Shown one piece after another: positions 11,017 through 23,061 of a DNA stretch of 64,000 nt (positions within the stretch are counted from its first letter, which is position 1; each line of letters begins with the position of its first letter). The notes under the pieces were generated by a model. It saw only the letters and a program-made list of their open reading frames with translations. It was not told the origin of the DNA and searched no databases. Source of the stretch: Berberis thunbergii. Taxonomy: Eukaryota > Streptophyta > Magnoliopsida > Ranunculales > Berberidaceae. The stretch is from assembly GCA_003290165.1 (NCBI GenBank), contig QNQO01000537.1:434001-498000 (forward strand). The letters run 5' to 3'. A program made the position numbers and the translations under genes.

Positions 11017-11330
11017 GGCTCTGATACCATGTAAAGTTTAAGGCCAAATTGTCTTCTTTCATTCATTCATTAGCAATATAAATACTGTAGTCAAAATACA
11101 ATAGGAAACCACCATACACTGGGAAACCTCCCAAACCAAGGAAACAAATCACTAGCCATCGAAAAATTTCCTAACCCCATAAAACTTCTAACCCCATAAA
11201 ACTTGCAACACAATATGCTAAAATATATTTTCCTAAAAATAGGATGTATTTCCTAATACTGAAAGATATTTTCCTAACACTGAAAGATATTTTCCTAACA
11301 ATAGGATGTATTGACTTCTATTCTCTAACA
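11017..11330 (-). repeat. 5' LTR (11030-11330) and primer-binding site of the TRIM-like element
   Basis: The LTR is 301 bp, TG...CA bounded, and closely similar to the solo LTR at 19819-20135. GGCTCTGATACCA at 11017-11029 is the complement of a tRNA-Met-type primer-binding site. Confidence 0.88.
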
Positions 11331-11732
11331 CTTTGGAACCAAGCCTCGTGCACTCACAACCACTATACGAGCTTTAGTGAACGGAACAAAGACATCTCGT
11401 ACTGCAGACGAGAAACAAGCAGCATCAGAAGTGCTAGTGATCAACAACATTGACTACGATGATCAAGAGCATGCACGGTTTGATGTGTACATAGCAAAAC
11501 CTACAAATCGCGACCAAGTGAGCTCTGACTTGGGTGAAAAGGCTGGGAGCTATGTGAAGATTCCAAACTCCCATGCCAAGAAGAAGGTCACGAATACCAG
11601 AAGGCTGGGGATAACCAACTAGTTGACAGACATTGATGCGGATTCATCGGATAACTTTGTCGTTAGCTTGGTTCCTAGACTTGGTGATGTGACCATTGGT
11701 GGGCTTAGTCTTGAACTGGTTCAGTCAAGTTA

Positions 11733-12578
11733 ATTGAATAAAGAAATGTCATAGTATCATTGTTGAAGAGTTGAAATCCTATCTATGTAATAATCTTTCT
11801 ACTCATGCTGTAGGTTGTGTAATTGTCAAATTCGTGAGTTTCATCTGCATTTGGGGTTCTAGTATCTATCATCAATAAAAGATAAGATTGTGCTTTGGTT
11901 CTCTCTTGATATTTCATGCAATAGGGATTTACGTAAAATGTCATATTTTAGTGAGCATGATTAGTTCAACAGAGCTACGTATCATTTAGATGCAATATCA
12001 TTGCTAGCTATCAGGACCACAATGTGCAAGATCGACAGAGCCAAGGTGGTGGGAGCATTGGAATATTTGATCCCATGTGTTTATCATTTCTTTTGTAACG
12101 ACATAGCTGATAAAATATCTACAGCGAAAATGTACCGTGGCAGTCTGAGCAAAATTTTATAACCATATGTGTGTGAGCATAAGGTCTTACATGAAGAAAA
12201 TAAGTTAAAACAAACATAACAGCAATGTAATCAAGTGGTAAAGAGGTTGAGGCGTTGAGCATAAGGTCTTACTTAGGATGCGAAGCCTGGACAGGAATGT
12301 CCTGCTCTTGTGTTTTTTTACTAAATCTGATGGAACATAAGATGCATAATGACATTAGAGATTTCTGTTCGGCATTCCATCAAACAAATGAGGTGCAAAA
12401 GCCTAATTCCATGAAACTAACCTCATTAGTATTTTTTTTTCCAGTAGTATACAAATTATGTATGTGCGGTCTGCTTCTAGCTTCTCTCACATTTTTTAAA
12501 GGAACGAAGATGAGCTTACTCAGAGAGTTCGGATTTGAGTTTGGGCTTAAAAACGAAAAATGTTTCTTACGTTAGGCC
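11733..12578. other. PPO 3' flank and spacer, no gene seen
   Basis: Apart from the polyadenylation-like AATAAA at 11874, this stretch is AT-rich and has no convincing reading frame, repeat or RNA gene. Its short open frames lack family motifs. Confidence 0.6.
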
Positions 12579-12843
12579 TTCGCGCTTGGTGATGACGATT
12601 GTCAACAAGATCTCAAAGGAAATTTTATTTTTCTTTCCTTTCCTTTTTTTTTTTTTTTTAAGCTTTAGCCCCAAAACCCATCCAAAATCAAGGGAAAAAA
12701 ACTCTTTAGGGTGTATTTGGTTTTTGGTTTTTGTTTTCGATGGAAAATCACTAAATGGTAGAAACACGGTGGAAGAGAGGAGAGATAGAGGTAGCGAGCG
12801 TAGAAGCTGTGGTCTTTCACCGCACACTTTCTCTTAAATTCAT
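12579..12843. repeat. direct repeat A, left copy
   Basis: Starts TTCGCGCTTGGTGATGACG and ends CTTAAATTCAT. It is nearly identical to 17376-17638, with small differences in T-runs and a few substitutions. The pair brackets the rearranged Copia sequences. It shows no coding potential. Confidence 0.9.
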
Positions 12844-13128
12844 TGTGAAAGAGTTTATAAGGAGATTGTTAGGACTTGAGTTTGGACCCCTTGGGAGTAC
12901 CATACTTTTGTGAGGAGGGGAGAGATAGACTCTTGCGCCCGCCGCGCCGCCGCCGTCTAGTCGGGTCGGGTCATTTAGAGAGCAACCATTCTTTTTTATA
13001 AAAATTTATTTGAACGAAGAGAAGAGAGACTGTTCGCCACAGTATTCTCTCACGTTTTCCACGCAATTGTTATGTCATTGCATCTAGACGGGATCTTGTC
13101 CATGTATCTAGACGTTTTCTTAAAACCC
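12841..13128 (+). repeat. partial Copia LTR
   Basis: This piece matches the interior of the LTR at 15254 onward (about 15350-15650): the shared GAGTTTATAAGGAGATTGTTAG, GGAGGGGAGAGATAGACTC and GATCTTGTCCATGTATCTAG blocks occur in order. Both ends are truncated. It is joined on the right, after CTTAAAACCCACA, directly to pol sequence, which is not a normal LTR-to-gag junction. Confidence 0.88.
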
Positions 13129-14740
13129 ACACACGTCGAGGAAGATCTACTTCTAAAAACTTTGGCCCCGATTACTATGTCTTTTCAGTCGAGGAGGATC
13201 CACTTAGCTTTCAAGAAGTCCTATCCTCTATAGATGCCAATTTTGGGAATAGGCTATTGATGATGAAATGTACTCTCTTGAGTCTAATAGAACCTGACAT
13301 TTAGTCGATTTGCCACCAGGTTGCAAGACAATAGGATGTAAATGAGTATTTAAGAAAAAATTGAAACCCGATGAAAATGTTGAAATGTTTAAGGCTCGTC
13401 TTGTAGCCAAAAGGTATAGACAGAGAAAAAATGTTAACTTCTTTGACACATTCTCCTGTTACCAGGATTACATCTATTCGAGTGTTAATTTCTCTTGCTG
13501 CAATACATAATCTAGTATTGCACCAAATGGACGTTAAGACTGTGTTTCTTAATGACAATTTGGAAGAAGAAATTTACATTGACCAACCTGAAGGTTTTGT
13601 TATTCCAGGACAAGAACATAGAGCTTGCAAACTAGATAAATCACTTTACGGTTTGAAACAAGCTCCTAAACAATGGCATGAAAAATTTGATAATCTTGTT
13701 ATCGCACATGACTTTAAAGTGAACGAAAGTGACAAATGCATTTACTATAAAAGTGAAAATGGCATTTGCACTATTATATGTCTATATGTGGATGATTTGT
13801 TTATCTTTGGTTCTAATATCCATGCCGTGAATAAAGTGGAAGCTTTATTGTGTGCGAACTTTGATATGAAAAACCTTGGAGAAGCAAGTGTAATCCTTGG
13901 TATCAAGATTACTAGGTCTGAAAATAGAATTTCTTTGGATCAATCACACTATATAGAGAAAATCCTAAATAAATATAATTACTCTGACTGTAAACCTGCA
14001 TGTACCCCTTATTATCCTAGTGTAAAGATGTTCAAGAACACCATTAACGGTGTTAGACAATCTGAGTATGCGAGTATCATTGGTAGTCTTAGATATGCTA
14101 CCGATTGCACTAGACCCGACATAGCTTATGCCGTGGGATTATTATGCAGATTTACCAGTAGACCTAGTATACAGCATTGGCATGCAATTGAAAGGGTCAT
14201 GAGGTACCTGAAGTGGACTAAGAACCTCAAATTACATTATCAGAGTTTCCCACTGTCCTTGAAGGATATAATGATGCTAATTGGAACACCCTCTCAGATG
14301 ACTCCAAAGCCACCAGTGGCTATATTTTCAGTATAGCTGGTAGAGCTGTTTCTTAGAAATCAAAGAAACAGACCATTCTGGCACAGTCCACGATGGAGTT
14401 AGAGATGATATCACTAGCCATGGCTAGTGAAGAAGCAGGTTGGCTAAGAAACCTGCTAGCAGAGATCCCTTTATGGGAAAGACTGATTCCAGTTGTCTTG
14501 ATCCATTGCGATAGTACCGCGGCTATTGCAAAAATACAGAACCGTTATTATAACGGCAAGAGACGACAAATACGCCGTAAACACAGTATAGTTAGAGAGT
14601 TTTTTTCTACTGGTGCTGTGAGAGTGGATCAGGTACGAACTGATGCGAACTTGGATATCCTTTGACTAAAGGATTAGCTAAAGAGAAGGTTCTCAAAACC
14701 TCGAAAGGAATGAGACTAATGCCCTTAGATTGATGAGTTA
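13129..14740 (+). pseudogene. Copia reverse transcriptase-RNase H, broken
   Basis: The region opens in the linker before RT and continues with KTIGCKWVFKKKLKPDE, MDVKTVFLND, YGLKQAPKQWH, the catalytic YVDDLF and the RT C-terminal block SLRYATDCTRPDIAYAVG. RNase H follows with STMELEMISLAMASEEAGWL and the HCDSTAAIAKIQN block. In-frame stops or shifts occur near 13247, 13400-13430, 14335 and 14356, and again after 14665, so no functional enzyme is made. Gag, protease and integrase are not upstream where they should be; a gag-protease lies instead beyond the next LTR. Confidence 0.9.
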
Positions 14741-15253
14741 TTCATGGTGGTAACCCAACCTATAGACTGGAGATCCCAAGAAATAGGTTAAATGGGTAAT
14801 AACAAGTCGTAAATGATATGAAGTAAATCACATTCCTAGATTAAAGCATGAGTTCCTGAAGCGATAGTAGGATGAGTTAAAAACTCTTAATGAGATCTAT
14901 ACTCTATGTGGAGTGGAGTACCTAGCTACAGGAGTACTCTTGATAGACTCACCTAAGTGATTGTGGAAGTTTGGCCGCTTCCTATGGAATTTGTGGGCAA
15001 AATTCCTAGAGCCTTCACTATACTGAGATATACGTGCATGGCCGTAAAGCACGGGCTTTTTAGACTTCACCCTGGTAAGGTTGTGCGTGTAATGTCTGTT
15101 AGAGATAGAGTTCAAAACTACGAGTTACTCTAGTATAATCTAAAACATAAACATTACGCAAGAGTTCAAGTCGAAAGACACTTTTGTTTATGCACAATCT
15201 TATATTTTTTAAATTGCTCGATGAAAATTGTTTTAAAAACCCAAGTGGGGGAT
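14741..15253 (+). other. Copia 3' untranslated region and polypurine tract
   Basis: Non-coding sequence between the RNase H end and the LTR, ending in AAGTGGGGGAT at about 15243-15253, the expected polypurine primer for plus-strand synthesis. No reading frame is supported here. Confidence 0.7.
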
Positions 15254-15939
15254 TGTTGAAAATATGGTTTTTTTAAAATAAAAGAAAATGGGTGTGAACC
15301 TGGTTTTGATATCTGGATCTCTCTCTAATTTTAGTCCCACATCTTCTATACAACTCATTGTGGAAGAGTTTATAAGGAGATTGTTAGATCTTGGGTTTGG
15401 ACCCCTTGGGGGTACCACACTTTTGTGAGGAGGGGAGAGATAGACTCTCGCGCCCGCTGTCGCCGCCGGGTCATTTAGAGAACAACCCATTCTTTTTGAT
15501 AAAAAAATTATTTGAACGAAAATAATTTTTTCAGATAAGGGAGACTGTTCGCTACAGTATTCTCTCACGTTTTCCACGCAATTGTTATGTCATTGCATCT
15601 AGACGGGATCTTGTCCATGTATCTAGACGTTTTCTTAAAACCCACACTTTTTTTTTAATTGCATTCTCCACACGATCTATCTAGTCGTGATTTCGTATTT
15701 CAACGAATGTGTTTTCTCCTTATAAATACAAACACAATTTAAAGTTTAGTTATAGAAGAAAAACAAAAATAGTTTGCAAATAAGAGAAGAGTTGTTTTTC
15801 AGATAAGAGTTTTTGCAAAAAGAGCTTTAGTATTTTTCAATCAGAAAATATATATTTCTTGTTGTTGATTTATATACATTCTATTGGTGATTCCGAGCAA
15901 ACAAGAGATTAAGGGTGGATAGTATTCCGTTATTCAACA
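15254..15939 (+). repeat. Copia LTR, about 686 bp (right end uncertain)
   Basis: Starts TGTTGAAAATATGG right after the polypurine tract. A candidate end is TATTCAACA at 15939, which gives inverted TGTTGAA/TTCAACA termini; an alternative end is CCAACA near 16135. It contains a CTTATAAATA TATA-like box at about 15718-15727. It serves as 3' LTR of the RT half and as 5' LTR of the gag-protease half. Confidence 0.75.
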
Positions 15940-16157
15940 GTGCATTTGTTTGAATGAGACAGATAAGATTCTGGGCTGTTTTATCCTGGGGACGACAGGG
16001 CTACAAGACTGCTTGCACATTTTTTGGGCAGAGCCGCGAAACGTCTTAAAGAAAGCGACCTAGTCCGCGACTAGACCCAAGAATAATTGGTAACCTCGTT
16101 CCTGTCTCTTAATTTGAATTACAACATTTCCAACAATTTTAAGACGTTCATTTCTGC

Positions 16158-17375
16158 CATGACTACAATTACTGAACTTGCTGCAAACCCTTTCGTTTTG
16201 AGAGCCAACGTTTTAAAAAATGGAGACAAAAGATGTTGTTTTTCTTAACAACACAAAAGGTCGCATATATTTGTAATACTGAATAACCAAAATTGCATGC
16301 TGAACCTGATGAAACCCACACCAAAGAATTAGATCGTTGGATTGAAGATGATTTTTTGTGTAAAATTTTTATCTTGAATGGTCTTTCTGGTGATCTATAT
16401 GATTATTATTGTTCTGAAAAAATCGCTAAGGATATTTGGGAAGCCCTTAGGAAAAAATATAACACTGAGGAGGCTGGCACAAAGAAATATGATGTCAATC
16501 GTTATCTGAAATTCTAAATGACTGATGATAAGTCTATGGAAATTCAATCACTCGAGCTTCAAAAAATTTCTCATGAAATTATATCTGAGGGAATGATCTT
16601 AGATGAGAAATTTCAAGTAACTGCTGTGATAGACAAATTGCCCCCTAGCTGGAAAGATTTTAAGAATGTCCTTAGTTATAAAACCAAAGAATTTTCCCTA
16701 GAAAGCCTGATTACTCGACTTTGTATTGAGGAGGAAGCCTGAAAACAAGATCAGAAAGATGAAGTTCTGATTATTTCCAACTCAAAGAATCTACCCCTGT
16801 GGTTCTGAAACCCAATGGAAAGACTATGAAAAATCAGAGTCACAATAAAAATCGAAACAATCAGAATAGGAACCATCAAAACCGGAACAACCAGAGCCGC
16901 AACCATCAGAATCAGAATCCTCCGTGAAATCAGAATGGACAAAAACATCCTTCAAGGAATGAATTAGCATAGTTCCTTTGCTACACTTGTGGTAGGCCAG
17001 TGCATATGGTCAGGAACTGCCGGAACGGATCTCGTCCTGCACCTTAGGCGAACCTTACCGAAGACCAACTTATTGCCATGATCTCTGAGATCAAATTTGT
17101 TGGTGGATCCGAGGGATGGTGGGTTGATACTAGTGCTTCTCGACATGTCTGCTATGATTGAGAAATGTTCAAGTCCTATTCTGAAGCTCAGGACAAGAAA
17201 GTGTTGTTGGGTGATTCCCACTCCACTATCGTTGCTCGAACTGGAGTTGTAGAACTGAAGTTTTCATCTGGAAAGACTGTTATCCTGAAAGATGTTCTGC
17301 ATACTCCAGAGATGAGGAAGAACTTAGTCTCTGGTTACCTTCTGAACAAGGCTGGGTTTACTCAAACTATAGGCA
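16158..17375 (+). pseudogene. Copia gag-protease fragment, multiple stops
   Basis: Begins MTTITELAANPFVLRANV, then shifts frame. The gag body is seen at 16293-16742 (ELDRWIEDDFLCKIFILNGL, DIWEALRKKYNTEE, VIDKLPPSWKDFKN). An Asn/Gln/Arg-rich stretch and a CCHC knuckle (CYTCGRPVHMVRNC) follow near 16980-17020. The protease has WWVDTSASRHVC, where the active-site Asp-Thr is kept but the third residue is Ser instead of Gly, then LKDVLHTPEMRKNLVSG. Stops lie at 16278, 16516, 16740, 16925, 16969, 17048 and 17159. Sequence ends at 17375 where direct repeat A begins. The same broken family logic as the upstream RT half is likely, but that they come from one insertion is inference. Confidence 0.87.
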
Positions 17376-17638
17376 TTCGCGCTTGGTGATGACGATTGTC
17401 AACAAGATCTCAAAGGAAATTTTATTTTTCATTCCTTTCCTTTTTTATTTTATTTTTTTTAAAGCTTTAGCCCCAAAACCCATCCTAAATCAAGGGGAAA
17501 AAACTCTTTAGGGTGTATTTGGTTTTTGTTTTCGATGGAAAATCACTAAATGGTAGAAACACGGTAGAAGAGAGGAGAGATAGAGGTAGTGAGCGTAAAA
17601 GCTGTGGTCATCCAACACACACCTTCTCTCAAATTCAT
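17376..17638. repeat. direct repeat A, right copy
   Basis: Near-identical partner of 12579-12843. The left border interrupts the Copia protease; the right border is followed by A-rich sequence unrelated to the flank of the left copy. Confidence 0.9.
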
Positions 17639-19818
<2,180 letters not shown>

Positions 19819-20135
19819 TGTAAAGAATTGTATTGAAAATATTGTTCTCCATTCATTGAATAGAATACAAGCTTATATAGAGCTAACTTTGACATAACCT
19901 AATAGAAATAGGAAACCTAGGAAACTTAGGAAACCAAAATACAATAAGAAATCTAACCAAACTTAGGAAACAAATCACTAGCCATCAGAAAGTTTCCTAA
20001 CCCCATAAAACTTCTAACCCCATAAAACTTGCAACACAATATGCTAAAATATATTTTCCTAACAATAGGATGTATTTCCTAATACTGAAAGATATTTTCC
20101 TAACAATAGGATGTATTGACTTCTATTCTCTAACA
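19819..20135 (-). mobile_element. solo LTR of the TRIM-like family
   Basis: A 317-bp TG...CA segment closely matching the LTR of the TRIM-like element in the PPO gene (shared ATCACTAGCCATC, CAACACAATATGCTAAA and the terminal 20 bases). It is flanked by a perfect 5-bp duplication AAGAC (19814-19818 and 20136-20140). No internal sequence is left, so it is a solo LTR formed by LTR-LTR recombination after a normal insertion. A TATATAGAG stretch lies near 19874. Orientation follows the PPO copy. Confidence 0.92.
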
Positions 20136-20140
20136 AAGAC

Positions 20141-20635
20141 GTAACGCTCAACTGATAATTGCAATTTTTGGTGCCCAAGTGAATTTTCGACCGCCAACAT
20201 CATTTGGATGTCGGCTTCTCTGTGACAACACCTTCGATTTCACCATGATTGCTCTGCAGATCCGAACAACTGTCTCTGGTATTGAGCGATGAGCCTTCGA
20301 GTGTTGTTGAATCAATCGATTGTTGAAACTGTCAAGGCAGAGGGATCGGTCGAGCTCGCTTCTTTTGCTCCAAATCCAATTCAATTCAAAAGGAGCTTTG
20401 AGAAGAAGAAACATCAAAAAGCTATACTTTATTCAATATTTGGCTTGGGCCAAGTTGGGCTCAGTTGGCTACAAATTGGTGGGTTGGGCAATGGGTAGCC
20501 CAACTTAATTCTTCATTTGGCTATAAATTGGTGGATGGCATGGTTTTGTCTCGGACTGTTTTGGTTCAAACTGGTTCGGGACCAGCCGGGTCTACCCCCA
20601 AAAATCTCTATTTTGGACTGTTTCGATCCTGTTTT
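20141..20635. other. spacer, no gene seen
   Basis: Short open frames on both strands occur here but none carries a family motif. The plus-strand sequence around 20440-20560 contains imperfect GGGCTCAGTTGGCTACAAATTGG-like repeats. Confidence 0.5.
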
Positions 20636-21186
20636 TAGGGGTGGGCAAAAACCGATTTAAATTCCGTTAACCGACTGAATCGGTTTTCAAATTCGGTTCG
20701 GTAACCGAACCGAAATATGAGTAGAAAGAAAATAATTTAAACCGAACCGATTATAAACGGTTCGAAATCGGTTTATGGTTTTAAACCGACCGATTTATAA
20801 CCGAACTTGCCGATTAATTAGATATATATAAATAACTAAATAACAAGTAGATATCAATACTTGATTAGTGCAACAAATGCACGACAATACACCCTGTTGC
20901 ACTAAATCACCCCCTTCTCTCAAAGTTTTCAATTTTGGGCTAAAAATTGAGTCTATAAAAAAATTGGGCATGTAAACAAATTGGACATGTTTTAATGAAA
21001 GTCTTTCAAATGCTTGAGCCTGAAATTTCGGCCCAACCGAACCGATCCGAAATTTGGTTCAACCGAATTCATCGGTTTACAAATACAAAATTCGGTTTCA
21101 GTTTGGATTTTAGGCAAACCGAATGAAATCGGTTCGAAATCGATTTGGGGGTCAAAACCGAACCGAACCGACATTGCCCACCCTTA
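20636..21186. mobile_element. hAT-type MITE, 551 bp
   Basis: Terminal inverted repeats TAGGGGTGGGCAA and TTGCCCACCCTTA (one mismatch) are flanked by a perfect 8-bp duplication CCTGTTTT (20628-20635 and 21187-21194). The 8-bp duplication and the terminal motif are those of the hAT superfamily. The interior is full of AACCGAACCG / CGGTTCGGTT repeats and has no transposase. Confidence 0.93.
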
Positions 21187-21477
21187 CCTGTTTTACTGAA
21201 CTAGGAAGGGCCAAATCCCGGACCTTGCCCACTCCCATTCGCAAGAAACCATATGTGTTGATTGTCTGATCATTTTATAGGAGGCGATAGAGTTTCCATG
21301 TCTTCACAGAGTTAACATAGTCGATTACCGACTATGCAAGGTTATCAAGATTTTGGTTTTTTACTTTGTTACTGCTACATCAAAGGGAAACCACAAAGGA
21401 TTGAAGTCTTTTTGAAATTAAGGTATGTTATTTATGAAGTTCCTCATCATAATCATACAAAATTAAACGCTTTATTC

Positions 21478-21600
21478 ACTACACCACATGACCTTATTAA
21501 TAACATTAGTCAATAGCATTTTTTACAATATTGCTATGAAAAGTAAAATTAATTTTTTAAAATAAAAAAATGCTATCTAATTTGGCGGGCTTTTTGGCTC
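21478..21600. mobile_element. possible CACTA-type terminus
   Basis: Starts CACTACACCAC and is followed by spaced AATAGCATTTTT / AATGCTAT motifs resembling subterminal repeats. No opposite end was found before the Gypsy LTR at 21726, so the call is tentative. Confidence 0.4.
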
Positions 21601-21725
21601 CCCTCAAAAATTATTTTTGGCTTGACCTTTTTTTTTTTTTGGAAGGCAAGCTGGGTTTTTAAGGATCCTATAACCCATCAAACTGGACGACTTATAGGTC
21701 AATACCCATTAGAAAGTAACCATAC

Positions 21726-22201
21726 TGTCACGGACTAGCAATCTGTGCGGCACTAGCTATCCAATTCAGTAAGCCTATGAGTAGTTACTTTGACGGGCAC
21801 AAATATTAACTTGAGAATGCACAATATCAATCTGTAGACAATATAACAATGCACAATAGTCAGCAAAAGCTTTCATTAACATTCAATAGATTACAATGGG
21901 GAGGAACGTTCGGAAGGACGTTACTCAAGACTAGTTCGATGCTATCGATCGATGAAAATACAAGTTTGAAATTGAAAAGCAATGCAAAGAAAACAATAAA
22001 AATGCTAGGGGTATAGTCTGGCCCGACTATGCAATGGAGGCAACACGTCCTCACAGTCAATAGCTCAAACTTTTCCCCTATAATATAGATGCTAAGCATT
22101 TGGGCACTTTTCAAAAGGGAACATTGAGTTTTGAGACCATTAGGAAAGTCTTAAAAGGCCTCTGACCTTGATTTTCCTGACCAATGGTACTAGTCCTGAC
22201 A
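21726..22201 (-). repeat. 3' LTR of the deleted Gypsy element, 476 bp
   Basis: Starts TGTCACGGACTAG and ends AGTCCTGACA on the plus strand. It is longer than its partner because it keeps about 105-112 bases (around 21890-22000) that the other LTR lacks. Confidence 0.9.
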
Positions 22202-22212
22202 CTCTCCCACAC

Positions 22213-23034
22213 TCAATTCGCTGACGCCCTCGTAGCGAACTTTTTCAAGTACTCTTCCAGCTTTAAGAGGTACGGCAGCAGATGCTCGACTGGCTCCCAA
22301 CTGATCTCTGAAGGAGGTTCATCTTGCCACTTGACCAAATACTCTCTATTCGGGCCCGTGTTGTTGATGAGGCGGTCAGCTAAGATTTCTTTCACTTCTC
22401 GATCTGGCTTAGTAGGATGCTTAGGCAATGCTCGGGTAGATACATTTTTTGTGGGATCAGTGACATTTGCATGGTAGGACTTCAAGTTACTTGCATGGAA
22501 AACAGGATGGGTGAAACGGAGCCAATGTGGTAACTTGACGCGATAGGAGACTTTGCCGACTTTCTCAATAATCTGTACCGGTCCCTCATACTTGCAAAAC
22601 AAATTGTTGTGTGCTCTAGCTGTCCTTTTATACTTGTTGAACACATCTAGCTTCACCAATACCAAGTCCCCGACTTCAAAAGGATCAATCCGTCGTTTCT
22701 TGTCAGCCCATTTCTTCATGTAACGGGAGGCTTTCTCAAGATAGGCTCGAGCAACTTCAATGTTTTTCTGCCAGGCTTTGACAAATTCAAGAGCTCTTGG
22801 GACGGGTCCTTGGTATCCGGTAAGTACTATATGTGGTGTCAATGGTTGTTGACCAATAACCAACTGAAAGGGGCTAGAGTGAGTAGCTGAGCTCTTTTGT
22901 AAGTTGAAACAGAATTGTGCAACATCAAGTAGTCCCACCCAATTTTTCTGATTTGCACTTACAAAATGACGAAGGTATTCTTCGAGCACAGAGTTAAAGC
23001 GCTCAGTCTGTCCGTCAGATTGGGGATGTTGCAT
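22213..23034 (-). pseudogene. Gypsy integrase C-terminal part with chromodomain
   Basis: The minus strand encodes the end of the integrase core (HPQSDGQTERFNSVLEEYL, containing the third catalytic acidic residue), then the post-core FNLQKSSATHSSPFQLV block, the GPY/F-like DLVLVKLDVFNKY and KYEGPVQIIEKVG region, HPVFHASNLK, and a chromodomain-like YLVKWQDEPPSEISWEP end. The first two catalytic acidic residues and the zinc-binding HHCC domain are absent, so it cannot catalyse integration. It resembles the corresponding part of the intact element at 33532-38082 but is clearly a different family. Confidence 0.9.
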
Positions 23035-23061
23035 GGCTTGTCGACATATTAAGTTTGGATC

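Larger units (their letters stand above)
9718..11330 (-). mobile_element. TRIM-like element carrying a host gene fragment, inserted in the PPO exon
   Basis: The unit is flanked by the perfect 5-bp duplication CTTTG (9713-9717 and 11331-11335). On the minus strand it has a full LTR (11330-11030), a tRNA-Met-type primer-binding site (11029-11017), about 575 bases of non-coding internal DNA, and a poly-G polypurine tract (10441-10427). A 3' LTR follows that is cut after 156 bases (10426-10270), then about 518 bases of host coding sequence. The last 34 bases, 9751-9718, are an inverted copy of the LTR's first 34 bases. No gag or pol is present, so it was moved in trans. The host segment is a transduced passenger by inference. 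Confidence 0.85.
7782..11732 (+). pseudogene. PPO: polyphenol oxidase (tyrosinase type), two nonsense codons and a TE insertion
   Basis: Polyphenol oxidases are dicopper enzymes of the thylakoid lumen that oxidise mono- and o-diphenols to quinones. I chose the ATG at 7782; the leader is Ser/Thr- and Arg-rich. A twin-Arg plus hydrophobic stretch (RRNVLIGLGALYG) fits Tat import into the lumen. CuA includes HCSFYNDDYD and HGSWLFPTWHRYY. CuB includes HNTIHQW and FFGHHGNVDRMW. An intron runs from 8961 to 9527 (AAG/GTGAAT ... TTTTAG/GTC), then a PPO1_DWL-like part (SKFRYTYQ), a Ser/Thr linker and a C-terminal KFDV-like domain (FDVYIAKP, VSLVPRLGDVTIGG). Lesions: TGG changed to TAG at 8442-8444 where PYWNWDAPDG is expected, a 1613-bp insertion at 9718-11330, and TAG at 11620-11622. 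The end is TAA at about 11732, with AATAAA at 11874. Without the insert the exon reads in frame, so decay looks recent. Confidence 0.92.

Noticed and set aside
12535..12837. Plus and minus frames over 12.5-12.8 kb
   Set aside because: They span direct repeat A, and the copy at 17376-17638 does not preserve the frame.
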